A DNA stretch of 64,000 nucleotides from an uncultured Saprospiraceae bacterium (GCA_937959115.1 CALGAW010000003.1:1-64000), one strand, 5' to 3'. Shown: positions 8,086 through 17,775, counted from the first letter of the stretch. Numbers and translations: made by a program. Notes: generated by a model not told the origin, from the sequence alone.

Positions 8086-9456
8086 CTATTCCGCAACAAC
8101 CAACTGCTGACGAAACATCCCTACTCCAACCTTAGCAGTAATCACATATACCCCATTCGTAGTCAGTTCCACCACTCCACTCCAATCAGACCCCACGGTA
8201 TCGGGAACCGTTTCCCAGACAACACGACCCAATACATCCTTAACAGAGACATGCGTCACCACTTGATCAATCCCTTCTAGTTGAATCTGAACAATGCCTG
8301 TTGAGGGATTAGGAAACACGGTTAATTCACCAGCCACGCGCTCAGCGACAGCCCCAACATTTGTATTTAGTGGAGAGTTATAGGTTCGAGCAATTCCTTC
8401 ATTGCCGCTATAGGAAACAGAATGCACAGAACCGCTAACTGCAAATCGACCACCATTATGATTGATGGCAAGACTGCCTCCAAAGGCACTACCTGTAGGG
8501 CCATTAATGGTCGTCCCAGATTGTGTCCAGCTTCCACCAGATTCCGCGTACAGCGTTGCCGCATCATTGGAACTCCCGCCAACTAATACAGATTTTCCGT
8601 CTCCTGAAAGAGCAACGTTGGAGCCTATGGTATTGGCAACTGTTGTGCCTATCTGGCTCCAGTTGCCACCGTTTTCCTCAAACACAAGAAACTCTCTTTG
8701 GGCCCCTCCTCCACCAGCGGCTACCCGTTTGCCATCAGCAGAAATAGAGACAGCACTTCCTATTGTGGCGGTGGTGCTTGACAAATCGCTACCAACTTGT
8801 GTCCAGGAGCCACCAATTTCGGCATAGATTTTCACGACGTTCGAAGCACTGCCATTTCCAACAGCCAGTCGTGTTCCATCAGAAGAAAAAGAAATGGCGG
8901 CATTGTTTCCAGCATTAATTGGTGAACCAAGTGCCGACCAGGAACCTGCAGTCTCTTCATAGACATGAACGATTGCAGAAGCGTAGCTGGAAGCCGCAAC
9001 TCGTTTGCCGTCTCCAGAAATTGTTATTCGGGTACCAAACTCAGCTGCGGATACTCCGTTGATGGTAGCACCTACTTGTGTCCATGTACCGCCAAACTCT
9101 TCGTAAATCCGGACCAGTCCAGCCCAACTATTAGCACCATAGCCACCAATTGCGACTCGTTTGCCATCGTTGGAAATGGCTACACTGCCACCAAATAATT
9201 CGTTGGTAGCTGCTCCATTGATTTTGTTTCCTACGGATACCCATCCATTTCCTGATTCCTCATAAATCGTTACAGAACCAGTATAATTGTTTTCTCCTGA
9301 AGAAGGCACAACCAACCGTTTAGCATCGGGTGTTATTGCTAGCGATTCGCCTAAGAAGTGTTCTACACCTCCTCCGATGAAGTCAGTGCCAAATTGTGTC
9401 TGTGCGCCTAGTGATAGCGCGATTAAGAACGATAAAGTTGTTAATAAATTTTTCAT
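8086..9456 (-). CDS. Secreted beta-propeller protein with T9SS type A sorting domain
   Basis: A 456-residue protein with a signal peptide (MKNLLTTLSFLIALSLGAQ). Residues about 25-370 consist of seven to eight repeats of roughly 45-50 residues with the pattern GSVAISNDGKRVAIGG followed by VRIYEE.GG.WTQVG, a WD40/FG-GAP-like propeller blade. After it comes a typical type A C-terminal sorting domain (about residues 378-456): VFPNPSTG, then VKDVLGRVVW, and TNGVYVITAKVG..FRQQLVV. The protein is therefore predicted to cross the outer membrane by the type IX system and be attached or released outside. Binding partner unknown. Confidence 0.85.
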   Translation of the reverse strand: MKNLLTTLSFLIALSLGAQTQFGTDFIGGGVEHFLGESLAITPDAKRLVVPSSGENNYTGSVTIYEESGNGWVSVGNKINGAATNELFGGSVAISNDGKRVAIGGYGANSWAGLVRIYEEFGGTWTQVGATINGVSAAEFGTRITISGDGKRVAASSYASAIVHVYEETAGSWSALGSPINAGNNAAISFSSDGTRLAVGNGSASNVVKIYAEIGGSWTQVGSDLSSTTATIGSAVSISADGKRVAAGGGGAQREFLVFEENGGNWSQIGTTVANTIGSNVALSGDGKSVLVGGSSNDAATLYAESGGSWTQSGTTINGPTGSAFGGSLAINHNGGRFAVSGSVHSVSYSGNEGIARTYNSPLNTNVGAVAERVAGELTVFPNPSTGIVQIQLEGIDQVVTHVSVKDVLGRVVWETVPDTVGSDWSGVVELTTNGVYVITAKVGVGMFRQQLVVAE

Positions 9457-9666
9457 AAAACTTGCTTTTTTTGTTAATAAATCAATTCAGTTATTGTCGA
9501 GGTTACAGACGTTTAAAAAAGTGTGTTATTTTAGCTTTTTAGGAAACAAAATATCCGACTGGCCTGTCAGAAATTCTGTCCCTAATGAGCTGATTTACTA
9601 ACAACAAACTAATATTGAACGCGAGCTTAAAGTCGTTCACAAAAAGCTCTTCCCGTTCCATTTCTC

Positions 9667-9960
9667 TTATTCAATGAGATCTACAAGCAGAACTGCCTGT
9701 TGTTTTTTCCAGTAATCAATGAATGTTTCGGCATTGATTTCCGAATACACTGTGACTTCAAAAGTTTTGTAAAGGCACTGTAAATCAAACGACAATTGGT
9801 CGTATATGCAGGCCTTTCGAAGATGTAATGCTTCGGTGCCGATTCCTTTATCGATTGGTGGTTCATGAATTTCAACCAAGCGATTCCATTCTAAGTTTTC
9901 TGGATTAACAATTGCTGGCAAGTGGTTACTCAGGTCTTCAATCTCCTTTAAAGTGATCAA
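9667..9960 (-). CDS. Small hypothetical protein (97 aa)
   Basis: The open frame begins with TTG (9960); there is no in-frame ATG upstream before a stop (9976-9978) and none inside, so either TTG is the start or the gene has lost its 5' end. The composition (balanced acidic and hydrophobic, EIHEPPIDKGIGTEALHLRK, ETFIDYWKKQQAVLLVDL) looks like a real soluble protein rather than a shadow frame. No family recognised. It stands alone between a T9SS protein and a 480-base gap. Confidence 0.45.
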   Translation of the reverse strand: MITLKEIEDLSNHLPAIVNPENLEWNRLVEIHEPPIDKGIGTEALHLRKACIYDQLSFDLQCLYKTFEVTVYSEINAETFIDYWKKQQAVLLVDLIE

Positions 9961-10440
9961 GAGTTTCGTATGGTTTCACTTCTAGTAAAACCTACCAGAC
10001 ATTGTTGTGGTTAATTCATTCTAAGATTTCCATGTTTTAACTATTAGTTGTTGTTAATTGTAAACCAATGTACGACAAACGACTATTGATAACAATCTTC
10101 AAAAAAAAACGATTGTGAAAAAGAATGATACTAATTTGTAAAAGAACTGAGTTACTAAAAGACTGTAAATCTGCTAATTACTTAAAAAGATAGCATTCAA
10201 AAAAATCACAATTTTAAAACAAAAATCAATCAATTTCCACTACAATTATTCCACCCTCTCCCTTATAAATCAGTGATTTACATAGATTCAAATACCGTAA
10301 TGTATTCAAACTAAACCCGAAAAAACCAATTAATACTCTATGAAAAGGATAGGACTGTCTAATATACCTAGGAAATACTTCGTCAAGTATTGTATTGACA
10401 AACAAATTAGTTAATCTAGTTCGAATCCAAACTCTGCACC
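9961..10440. other. AT-rich intergenic region, no gene seen
   Basis: A 480-base gap with stops in all frames and many A and T runs. It separates the small hypothetical gene from the phosphoribosyltransferase gene, both on the minus strand. A short perfect stem AATACTT-cgtc-AAGTATT sits near 10370-10390, just past the phosphoribosyltransferase stop, but it lacks a clear uridine tail. Nothing else is supported. Confidence 0.4.
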
Positions 10441-10932
10441 CTACTCCAAATAAACACTAATCTCCTCCTCCTCAAACCGCACCTCAATATTTTCCTGCAA
10501 GGTAGTTGCAAGCGCAATCCCCACATAATCCGTAGCAATAGGAAAGAGTTTGTGTTGTCGGTCTACTAGCACCGCTACTTCAATCTTCTTGGGCAACACA
10601 GCCAAAAAAGGTTTCATAGAATAGTGCAACGTGCGACCAGTATTCGCGACATCGTCCACCACAATAATTACTTTCTGATCAAAAGAATCGGGGGACAGGT
10701 CTGTGTACACCTCCTCCTCCATTGGATTAGCAGGGTTGAGATGAACTGAAGTGAGTTGAATTTCTCCCTCTGCCATTGGCTTCATTTGAGTCAACAGTCG
10801 TTGTGCCAATTGTGTACCGCTTTTATTGATTCCTACTAGAATAATCTCCTGCTCATGGAAATTCTGTTCCATGATTTCAAGGGCAAGACGCTTTATCTTT
10901 TGAGTAGTTTGATCCGAGTTTAACAGTAACAT
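10441..10932 (-). CDS. Phosphoribosyltransferase, PyrR-like
   Basis: A 163-residue cytosolic protein of the type I PRTase fold. The PRPP-binding loop VIIVVDDVANTGRTL (about residues 88-102) is intact, and the GINKSGTQLAQRL segment and a C-terminal VGIALATT strand match the family. Length and layout are close to PyrR/uracil-type bifunctional proteins, but substrate specificity cannot be read from the sequence. It lies 21 bases downstream of the subtilase gene on the same strand, so the two may be read together. Confidence 0.8.
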   Translation of the reverse strand: MLLLNSDQTTQKIKRLALEIMEQNFHEQEIILVGINKSGTQLAQRLLTQMKPMAEGEIQLTSVHLNPANPMEEEVYTDLSPDSFDQKVIIVVDDVANTGRTLHYSMKPFLAVLPKKIEVAVLVDRQHKLFPIATDYVGIALATTLQENIEVRFEEEEISVYLE

Positions 10933-10953
10933 AGTAATGATTTTGCTACAAAG

Positions 10954-13254
10954 TTATCGAATTACTGCTACTTTTCGATGGATAACCTCAGATCCGTTTT
11001 GAGATAGCTTCCAAATGTATAGTCCTGGGCTCAGCGCTGATCCATCAAAATGAACACTCCCAGTAGACCTGTCGATCGCTTTCGAGTACAATTGCCGCCC
11101 CGCTACATCATACAAGGAGAGCTCAGTAGTCCCTGCTAAGCTTTCAGACAGATGAAACTCGACCAACGAGTGATCCGTAAATGGATTTGGAGAAACAAGC
11201 AAATATGGCTGATCAATCAACAGTTCCTCATTAGAGGATAAGATACAAGAACCATCATCAATAACTGCAGTAGAATCATAGTTTGGTGCATAAGGATCTG
11301 TACATCCATAAGTCATTGACTGCACGAGGAACTGAAAAGCATCAAGCTTTCCTGCTCCCCAATCATTACTAGGAACTGGAGGAAAACCAGTGGTGACAAA
11401 ACTATCTACCAACGCCGTTGTTTTCAATGCATCTCTAATCTCTATGTTTGTAGCGTTTGGATATAGCTGTAAATAACAGGCAACCGCTCCAGATAATATG
11501 GGCGCAGAAGCAGAAGTCCCACCCATAACTATATGAAAACCTTCAGGAGCAAGATTCCCTTGTTCACAACAATTGTGATGCGCAAGTCGAGTCATTGAGG
11601 TAGCAGCCAGAGTATGATCACCAGAAGCCGTGATATCTGGCTTTATTAGACCAAGTCTCGTTGGGCCCCTACTCGATCGGTGCACAAGTCCACCCCTAGG
11701 CTGAAACGCATTATTTTGAAAATTCCACAAAGTATCTGGATTAAACGTCAAGGAATAGGCTGAATTGTGATAATTTCCAACAGTGATGACTTCCTCATGA
11801 CAGGCCCACTTACCAACGATCGTATATTCTTTATCTGGAAACTGATAATTGACCATAGCAGGAAGCGTCGTCACATCAGGCACACTACCAGGTTCCATCA
11901 TCCTTGAGTTCCCAATTTCTTGTCGATGACTCCAGATATGAAACTGCCCAGAACCAGTCGTTTGAAACTCCCAATGATCATAGTAATTAACGGCAGCAAT
12001 GTGGCAAAGCATGTAATAAGAATCACCTTCATACTTACCATAATATTTTATTGTACCAAGTAGCTGACCATTGTGATACAAGGCTTCCACTATACTATCT
12101 AAAGGGTGAGAAGGACTCAAGTTCATTTCTGAGATGTTATGAAAAGCAGTATTTCCATAATAAAAATTTGAATTCCGATCTCTAGCAGCAAATCCAAAAT
12201 TTACATTGTCAAAATCTGTACGAAAAGCGTAAACTGGAAATTCGATTCCACCAACAGGCGTACTGTAGCGAAACCAAGTAAATGAAGTATCTGCTGTCAC
12301 AGGATAACTCAGGTGTTGATAAGAATCACCAGCATTTCCCCCAGCTTGGACAAGTGTCCGTCCTGAAGCTGCATTCAGCATATTAACAATCAAAGCAGTA
12401 GTTAGATCACGTGCATCATGCGCACCTGTATAAGAACCAACACTAGAGTTAATCACACATGGCTTGCCAAGTGCTGCCGCTTTTTGATAAATATACTGCA
12501 TGGCATCCACAAAAGAAGATTCAAAATACGTAAATCGGATGTTTACTGAAATAATATCCGCTTCGGGTGCGCCCCCTACGTATTTTGCTGGCGAAACACT
12601 AGAGCCATTGCCTACAGCAAGACTGGCAACTCTTGTACCATGCGCAAATTCTACATCTGGAAAATGTGCAGGATAAGGTGGCGCATCAAAGTCATTACCA
12701 TTGATCTCACAACCATAATTATAACCTGTTGGAGAAGCACAACCTGCGTAGACTTGATCCCACATATATAAGATCCGGGATTCATCTGTTACTGGATCTC
12801 TAAAATCAGGATGTTTAAATTCTAGGCCAGCGTCGATAATACCTACGATCACATCCTTTCCTTTTACAGGCATTGGCAGTATTCCATGACCGGCATGAAC
12901 AGAATCCAAATTATTGGTTTCAAGCTGAAAATCATTCATAAACTTAGGTTCGGAATTATGAAATTCCGCTTTTTCAATTCCCTCGTTATCAAGAAACAAC
13001 TTAATCTGATTGGCAGGCAGATCTACTCGTGCAACATCACCATATCCATAGAGATAAATACCGCCGAACGTCCTAGCAGCGAATTGAATCTTATTTAAAT
13101 CCCCTTTTACAAACAAAGGAAGAAGCGTAGACGAATGACCAATTTTATTCAATTCCCGATGAAGATTTATATTCACATTATAGGAAGACTGAGCAAAAGC
13201 GGAGACAAAAAAGATGGAAAAACACAAGGTTAGTAGTATAGAAAGCTTGTTCAT
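10954..13254 (-). CDS. Subtilisin-like (S8) serine protease with T9SS type A sorting domain
   Basis: A 766-residue secreted protease. Signal peptide MNKLSILLTLCFSIFFVSAFAQ, then a propeptide-like region (about 25-125). The S8 catalytic triad is complete: Asp141 in VGIIDAGLEFKHPDF, His at about 205 in FAHGTRVASL, and Ser at about 580 in GGTSASAPILSGAVA; an SSVGSYTGAHDARD block follows the oxyanion region. A Cys-bounded GCTDPYAPNYDSTA segment (about 658-685) is of the kind often found before sorting domains. The last 75 residues are a type A sorting domain (VSPNPFTD, LYDVAGRQLYSK, SPGLYIWKL, IHRKVAVIR). The protease is thus predicted to be secreted through the type IX system; it may degrade external protein. 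Confidence 0.93.
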   Translation of the reverse strand: MNKLSILLTLCFSIFFVSAFAQSSYNVNINLHRELNKIGHSSTLLPLFVKGDLNKIQFAARTFGGIYLYGYGDVARVDLPANQIKLFLDNEGIEKAEFHNSEPKFMNDFQLETNNLDSVHAGHGILPMPVKGKDVIVGIIDAGLEFKHPDFRDPVTDESRILYMWDQVYAGCASPTGYNYGCEINGNDFDAPPYPAHFPDVEFAHGTRVASLAVGNGSSVSPAKYVGGAPEADIISVNIRFTYFESSFVDAMQYIYQKAAALGKPCVINSSVGSYTGAHDARDLTTALIVNMLNAASGRTLVQAGGNAGDSYQHLSYPVTADTSFTWFRYSTPVGGIEFPVYAFRTDFDNVNFGFAARDRNSNFYYGNTAFHNISEMNLSPSHPLDSIVEALYHNGQLLGTIKYYGKYEGDSYYMLCHIAAVNYYDHWEFQTTGSGQFHIWSHRQEIGNSRMMEPGSVPDVTTLPAMVNYQFPDKEYTIVGKWACHEEVITVGNYHNSAYSLTFNPDTLWNFQNNAFQPRGGLVHRSSRGPTRLGLIKPDITASGDHTLAATSMTRLAHHNCCEQGNLAPEGFHIVMGGTSASAPILSGAVACYLQLYPNATNIEIRDALKTTALVDSFVTTGFPPVPSNDWGAGKLDAFQFLVQSMTYGCTDPYAPNYDSTAVIDDGSCILSSNEELLIDQPYLLVSPNPFTDHSLVEFHLSESLAGTTELSLYDVAGRQLYSKAIDRSTGSVHFDGSALSPGLYIWKLSQNGSEVIHRKVAVIR

Positions 13255-13413
13255 ATGGTGTATTTTTTAAATCAACCCGTAAATGTATATAAATTTTTAA
13301 ACGTAATTGTCATAGTTATGTTTAGATTTATTCTACATTATCAAAGACCATTTTCTATAATAGCGAAAATTTGCTAACTTCCGCTTTTAAAGCATTTAAA
13401 TTAACGACGATAT

Positions 13414-14775
13414 ATGTTAAGCCAAATTGCCTTTGCGTCATTGCTGCTCATAGTGGGATACATTGTTTTCACTAAGTATGGACGGATTAGAAGGAACATT
13501 TTACTGGGGAAAGATGAAGAAATTAGTGGAAACACGGGAGAGCGTCTGAAAAATGTCGCATTGATTGCCTTAGGGCAAAAGAAAATGTTTAAGCGGATTA
13601 TTCCTGGTGTCTTGCACTTTTTCATCTATGCTGCTTTTATGATTACTCAAATTGAGCTGATCGAAATCATCATTGATGGCTTGTTTGGTCAACACCGTGT
13701 ATTTAGATCATCACTAGGCGGTTTCTATACGTTTATCATTAGTTTTATTGAAATTTTATCCTTGTTGGCGCTTATAGCAACCTTTATTTTCCTTGCAAGA
13801 CGTAACCTATTGAAACTACCACGATTCCACATGGATGAGATGACTGGTTGGCCAAAGCTTGATGGTAATTTAATTCTGATTGGTGAATTAATCCTTGTTG
13901 TCTGTATTTTTACAATGAACGGAGCAGACGAAGTATTGCACCGAATGCAAGGAGCTGGTTCTTATGGATTTGCTGTTAGTAGCGGCCTTGGCCCTGCAAT
14001 TTTTGGAGGAATGTCAGAAGGCACGCTTCAAATTTTGGAACGAATTGGTTGGTGGGGACACATCATGACCGTGTTTGCTTTCCTAGCATATCTACCGTTT
14101 TCCAAGCACTTGCACATCCTACTCGCCTTCCCTAATGTATATTTCAAAAAACTGACTTCTCGAGGAGAAATGACCAACATGCCTTCTATCATGAATGAAG
14201 TAAAAAGTATGATGGGACTTATTGAAGACACTGGAGCACAAGACAGTATGGAAGAACTTCCAAAGTTTGGAGCCAATGACATATTTGATCTCAGCTGGAA
14301 GAACGTCCTAGATGCTTACACATGCACAGAGTGCGGCCGTTGCTCGTCTGTCTGTCCAGCAAACATCACAGGCAAAAAGCTTTCGCCTAGAAAAATCATG
14401 ATGGACGTGAGAGACCGCGCAGAAGAAATCGGTACCCACCTCGACAAAAATAACCTAGAATGCGTGAAAGCAGACAAAAAGGAAGGGGCCACCAAACTAA
14501 CAAAAGAGAATTTTGACGACGGGAAATCCCTGTTTGATTATATTACTAATGAAGAATTGCATGCCTGTACTACTTGCAACGCATGCGTAGAAGCGTGCCC
14601 AGTGACGATTGACCCGCTTGATATTATTCTACAATTACGACGGCACGAAATCCTCGACTTGGCTGCTGGTCCTGCTGAATGGACCCCAATGTTTACAGCC
14701 ATAGAGAACAACGGCGCCGTCTGGCAAATTGCTGATGACAGAGATAAATGGGCAAAAGATGCGCTCAATTCATAA
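13414..14775 (+). CDS. Membrane Fe-S oxidoreductase (NarI-like helices plus two [4Fe-4S] motifs)
   Basis: A 453-residue protein. The N-terminal half has about five to six hydrophobic segments (for example LLLIVGYIVFTKYG, HFFIYAAFMITQIEL, IEILSLLALIATFIFLA, LILIGELILVVCIF) resembling the cytochrome b-like membrane part of heterodisulfide-reductase-type proteins. The C-terminal half has two ferredoxin cluster motifs, CTECGRCSSVCP and CTTCNACVEACP. It probably passes electrons between a membrane carrier and the cytosolic partner encoded 20 bases downstream. The electron donor and acceptor are not known. Start ATG is clear; the gene is divergent from the subtilase. Confidence 0.85.
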   Translation: MLSQIAFASLLLIVGYIVFTKYGRIRRNILLGKDEEISGNTGERLKNVALIALGQKKMFKRIIPGVLHFFIYAAFMITQIELIEIIIDGLFGQHRVFRSSLGGFYTFIISFIEILSLLALIATFIFLARRNLLKLPRFHMDEMTGWPKLDGNLILIGELILVVCIFTMNGADEVLHRMQGAGSYGFAVSSGLGPAIFGGMSEGTLQILERIGWWGHIMTVFAFLAYLPFSKHLHILLAFPNVYFKKLTSRGEMTNMPSIMNEVKSMMGLIEDTGAQDSMEELPKFGANDIFDLSWKNVLDAYTCTECGRCSSVCPANITGKKLSPRKIMMDVRDRAEEIGTHLDKNNLECVKADKKEGATKLTKENFDDGKSLFDYITNEELHACTTCNACVEACPVTIDPLDIILQLRRHEILDLAAGPAEWTPMFTAIENNGAVWQIADDRDKWAKDALNS

Positions 14776-14795
14776 TCACTTAACTTGAAGAACCA

Positions 14796-15596
14796 ATGTC
14801 CGATTTAAAACAACTTAAAATTGATACAATGGCTGATTTTTCAGCCAGAGGAGAAGAACCGGAAATCCTTTTCTGGGTTGGGTGTGCTGGTAGTTTTGAT
14901 GCTCGAGCTCAAAAGGTTTCCCTTGCCTTTGTAAAGATCCTAAACGAGGTAGGCATCAACTTCGCCATCCTAGGAAACGAGGAAAGCTGTACAGGTGATC
15001 CTGCTAGACGCGCTGGCAATGAATTTGTGTTTCAAATGACCGCCCTACAGAACATCGAAACACTAAACATGTACAAGGTTAAGAAGATCGTAACGGCTTG
15101 TCCGCATTGCTTCAATACTATTAAAAATGAGTATCCTGCACTAGGAGGCAACTACGAGGTTATCCATCATACTCAAATGCTTCAGGATCTAATCGACCAA
15201 GGACGGATAAAGCTCAAAGAAGGTGGCGTTTTCAAGGGCAAACGGATCACTTACCACGATTCATGTTACCTAGGACGTGTAAACGGGGTATACGAGGCTC
15301 CTAGGAAGGTTTTAGAGCAACTTGACGCCCAGTTAGTAGAAATGAAGCGTTGTAAGACCAATGGCTTGTGTTGTGGCGCTGGCGGTGCTCAAATGTTCAA
15401 AGAAGATGAATCAGGAGATAAGCGAATCAACATAGAGCGAATTGAAGAAGCAATGGATGTAAAGCCTGATATAGTGGCGGTCAATTGCCCGTTTTGCTTG
15501 ACGATGATGTCTGATGGTGTGAAAGCCAAGGAAAAGCAGGATGATGTGATGGTCTTAGATCTAGCTGAACTAATTGTCCAAAACAATGTTTTATAA
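14796..15596 (+). CDS. CCG-domain Fe-S protein (HdrB/GlpC-like)
   Basis: A 266-residue protein with two cysteine-rich CCG domains. The first contains WVGCAGSFDARA, EESCTGDPARRAGNE and ACPHCFNTI; the second contains YHDSCYLGR, LCCGAGGAQMF and NCPFCLTM. This is the layout of heterodisulfide reductase subunit B and of the glycolate/lactate oxidase Fe-S subunits. Together with the preceding membrane Fe-S protein it should form a two-protein redox module in which the CCG sites hold unusual iron-sulfur clusters. The substrate cannot be stated. Confidence 0.88.
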   Translation: MSDLKQLKIDTMADFSARGEEPEILFWVGCAGSFDARAQKVSLAFVKILNEVGINFAILGNEESCTGDPARRAGNEFVFQMTALQNIETLNMYKVKKIVTACPHCFNTIKNEYPALGGNYEVIHHTQMLQDLIDQGRIKLKEGGVFKGKRITYHDSCYLGRVNGVYEAPRKVLEQLDAQLVEMKRCKTNGLCCGAGGAQMFKEDESGDKRINIERIEEAMDVKPDIVAVNCPFCLTMMSDGVKAKEKQDDVMVLDLAELIVQNNVL

Positions 15597-15608
15597 GAAA
15601 CAATTACC

Positions 15609-16088
15609 ATGAACTTTATCAGTCAATTACCAGATAACGCTAGAGTTTGGGTTTATCAATCCAATCGTCCGTTTACAGAAGAGGAAGTAACTCAGATCAA
15701 TGAAAAGATAAATCAGTTTGCACTTTCCTGGGCGAGCCACGGTCGGGATTTGGTAGCGACGGGCGAAGTAATGTACAACCGTTTTGTGGTGATGGGCGTG
15801 GATCAAGCTCAAGCGGGCGCCAGTGGATGCAGTATCGACAGTTCTGTGCATTTCATCAAAAGCCTAGAAGCCGAGTATTCTGTTGATCTGTTCAACCGCA
15901 TGCTGTTTGCTTATGAGTTAGACGGTAAAGTCAGTGCTGCCTCTCGAGAAGAATTTGAAGCGCTCTACGCAAAAGGCACCATTGATGATTCTACAACTGT
16001 TTTCAATAATTTGGTGGATACTGTAGGCGGTTTACGAGAAGGCTGGAAGGTGTGTCTAGGAGAGAGCTGGCATGCAAATATGGTTTAA
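15609..16088 (+). CDS. Conserved hypothetical protein linked to the Fe-S module
   Basis: A 159-residue soluble protein starting 12 bases after the CCG-domain gene, so it is in the same operon. It opens with MNFISQLPDNARVWVYQSNR, followed by a LSWASHGRDLVATGEV block, FVVMGVDQAQAGASGCSIDSSVHF and a C-terminal GGLREGWKV..GESWHAN. From memory, database copies of this family in Bacteroidota are often labelled ABC transporter ATPase, but no Walker A or B motif is present here, so that label is not supported. Function unknown. Confidence 0.8.
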   Translation: MNFISQLPDNARVWVYQSNRPFTEEEVTQINEKINQFALSWASHGRDLVATGEVMYNRFVVMGVDQAQAGASGCSIDSSVHFIKSLEAEYSVDLFNRMLFAYELDGKVSAASREEFEALYAKGTIDDSTTVFNNLVDTVGGLREGWKVCLGESWHANMV

Positions 16089-16177
16089 GGCAATTGTTAA
16101 TTATCAGTGGTTGAGTGTTCTCCAAGATTAATACTTTTAGTAATTCTACTAGAAATCAAGAAAATCATTAATGTCAT

Positions 16178-16750
16178 TTGAATTTCATTCAACATACAAA
16201 AGAATTTGTCAAGGAATATTTTGAACAACACAACAATGTTGAGCTCACCTACCATTCATTAGAACACACACTCCTAGTAGCTGCAAAGCTCAAAGACATA
16301 GCAGAAAAAGGGCAACTCTCTTACCTACTAAAGGAACAATTAGTTGTAGCCGCTTACTTACACGATATTGGTTACTTACATAACATTTATCACCACGAAG
16401 ATAAAAGCATTGAGATGGCTAGGGAATACTTGAAAAAACAAGGCAAAGACGAGGCCTATCTCTCTAGCGTCTCCATTTGTATAAACAGCACAAAGCACAC
16501 CGAAACTCCAACCTCAGAGATTGCTGCCCTCCTCAAAGATACCGATCTCAGTTATGGGCTATACACAAACTTCAAAACACGTGGAGATCAGCTCCGTCAA
16601 GAATGGGACAGCCTACACAACAAACAGTATACAGATGAAGCATGGGCTGAGATCCAAGTCAATTTCTTACAAGATTTAAGATTCCATTCCCCTTTCGGGA
16701 AAACACATTTTCAACAACTCCGGTTGGAGGAAATTGAAAAATTCAGGTAG
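16178..16750 (+). CDS. HD-domain protein (predicted metal-dependent phosphohydrolase)
   Basis: A 190-residue cytosolic protein of the HD superfamily. Metal-binding residues are visible: YHSLEHT, the AAYLHDIGY His-Asp doublet at about residues 68-69, and a DTDLS Asp further on. Such proteins remove phosphates from nucleotides or similar compounds. The start is TTG at 16178; the ATG seven bases upstream is in another frame and there is a stop (16169-16171) directly before in this frame, and no suitable in-frame ATG follows before the HD motif. The family N-terminus FVKEYF..HN fits this start. It converges with the next gene with a 19-base gap. Confidence 0.82.
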   Translation: MNFIQHTKEFVKEYFEQHNNVELTYHSLEHTLLVAAKLKDIAEKGQLSYLLKEQLVVAAYLHDIGYLHNIYHHEDKSIEMAREYLKKQGKDEAYLSSVSICINSTKHTETPTSEIAALLKDTDLSYGLYTNFKTRGDQLRQEWDSLHNKQYTDEAWAEIQVNFLQDLRFHSPFGKTHFQQLRLEEIEKFR

Positions 16751-16769
16751 TAAAGACCATCCAAACCAT

Positions 16770-17600
16770 CTAAGATGAAATCTCAAATGCCCTAGCCAAT
16801 TTATTGACATATTGTGCAGAAGTTTCCTTCAAATGAACACCAAAGGTAAGCGCAGTTTTGTCAAGTAAATTTATCGTAAAAAAGGAATAGTCAAATTGAT
16901 GAAGCAAACCTCGTGTAAGCGTAGATCTTTTCTGAGTAAGAAGGGCAACTTCAGCAGCTGAGATGTTATTGGTCCCACCCGTATTGATATAGTCCCTCAA
17001 ACGACCTTCAGACACTTCTAGAGCGGTTTCCAAGATGCTCAGGCTCTCTGCTGCATCAGCCAATATTTTCCGTTGTAGATTGATGCCTTCAAGGGCTAGC
17101 TTTTTATTGATTTGGACTACCCCATCTGATTGTTCTATAGAATAATAATCATCATCAATATCCTCGTTAAATCGTTTTATCGCTTCTAGATGGATATTGG
17201 CTAACTCCGCCATGGGAGCAATCACACGTTCAAATTTACTAGAAAGCAGTGCATTATATATCTTTTCATCTTGCAAATTCTCAGGTCGGCCCTTTTCTGG
17301 GATCACCACAAAGTATTGAAGGATGCCTGTATTTTCCTTATGATCAATAGCACTTAGTTCACTCAATAGCTTAGAAAATTCTTCTGCTTTCTGATTAAAC
17401 GCAGCATTGTAATCTAGTATTTCGTCAAGGGTTTCTTTGCCTAGCTCTATTGGATTGACGGTTTCATTGTTTGGATCCAATTCCTCCTTGCTAGGCTCAT
17501 TGTTTTGAGGTAACGGAATTGGGACTTCTGGGAGTTGTTCCCTAGCAGGCTGATTCTTAGGAGGTCCCTCATTAAATAAATCGTCGTACGGATTAGACAT
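16770..17600 (-). CDS. Hypothetical protein with proline-rich N-terminus
   Basis: A 276-residue soluble protein. The first 50 residues are proline, asparagine and glutamate rich and probably disordered (NNEPSKEELDPNNETVNP); the rest is mainly helical with coiled-coil-like stretches (ETLDEILDYNAAFNQKAEEF, KLALEGINLQRKILADAAES). No signal peptide, membrane segment or catalytic motif is seen. It lies alone on the minus strand; I do not recognise the family. Confidence 0.65.
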   Translation of the reverse strand: MSNPYDDLFNEGPPKNQPAREQLPEVPIPLPQNNEPSKEELDPNNETVNPIELGKETLDEILDYNAAFNQKAEEFSKLLSELSAIDHKENTGILQYFVVIPEKGRPENLQDEKIYNALLSSKFERVIAPMAELANIHLEAIKRFNEDIDDDYYSIEQSDGVVQINKKLALEGINLQRKILADAAESLSILETALEVSEGRLRDYINTGGTNNISAAEVALLTQKRSTLTRGLLHQFDYSFFTINLLDKTALTFGVHLKETSAQYVNKLARAFEISS

Positions 17601-17713
17601 AATTGTAATTACAATGGGGTATTAAAATCTATGTTTTAAGGTACAAATTTAATCTATTTTTCTAGTATTTGCCAATATTTTATTGATTCGATGGTTTTAC
17701 ACAATTCATGGTA

Positions 17714-17750
17714 TAAAAAAATAGCTAGGAAACCAATTGTTCCCCAGCTA
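17714..17750 (-). terminator. Rho-independent terminator of the PKD/T9SS gene
   Basis: Read on the minus strand, TAGCTGGGGAAC, a five-base loop and GTTTCCTAGCTA form a 12-bp stem (two G-U pairs), followed by seven T. It begins 26 bases after the stop of the gene 17776-18849. Confidence 0.85.
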
Positions 17751-17775
17751 CATTAAGTCAATAATGAAACGAATT

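Noticed and set aside
7930-8280. Plus-strand open frame of 116 codons
   Set aside because: It overlaps the sorting-domain end of the T9SS propeller gene on the other strand and has no protein-like features.
8462-8827. Plus-strand open frame of 121 codons inside the propeller gene
   Set aside because: It is antisense to an intact secreted protein whose repeats explain the sequence.
15609-16088. ABC transporter ATPase label for the 159-residue protein
   Set aside because: No Walker A, Walker B or ABC signature is present in the sequence.
16171-16224. ATG at 16171 as the HD gene start
   Set aside because: It is in another frame and ends after 17 codons; the HD frame has a stop just before 16172, leaving TTG at 16178.
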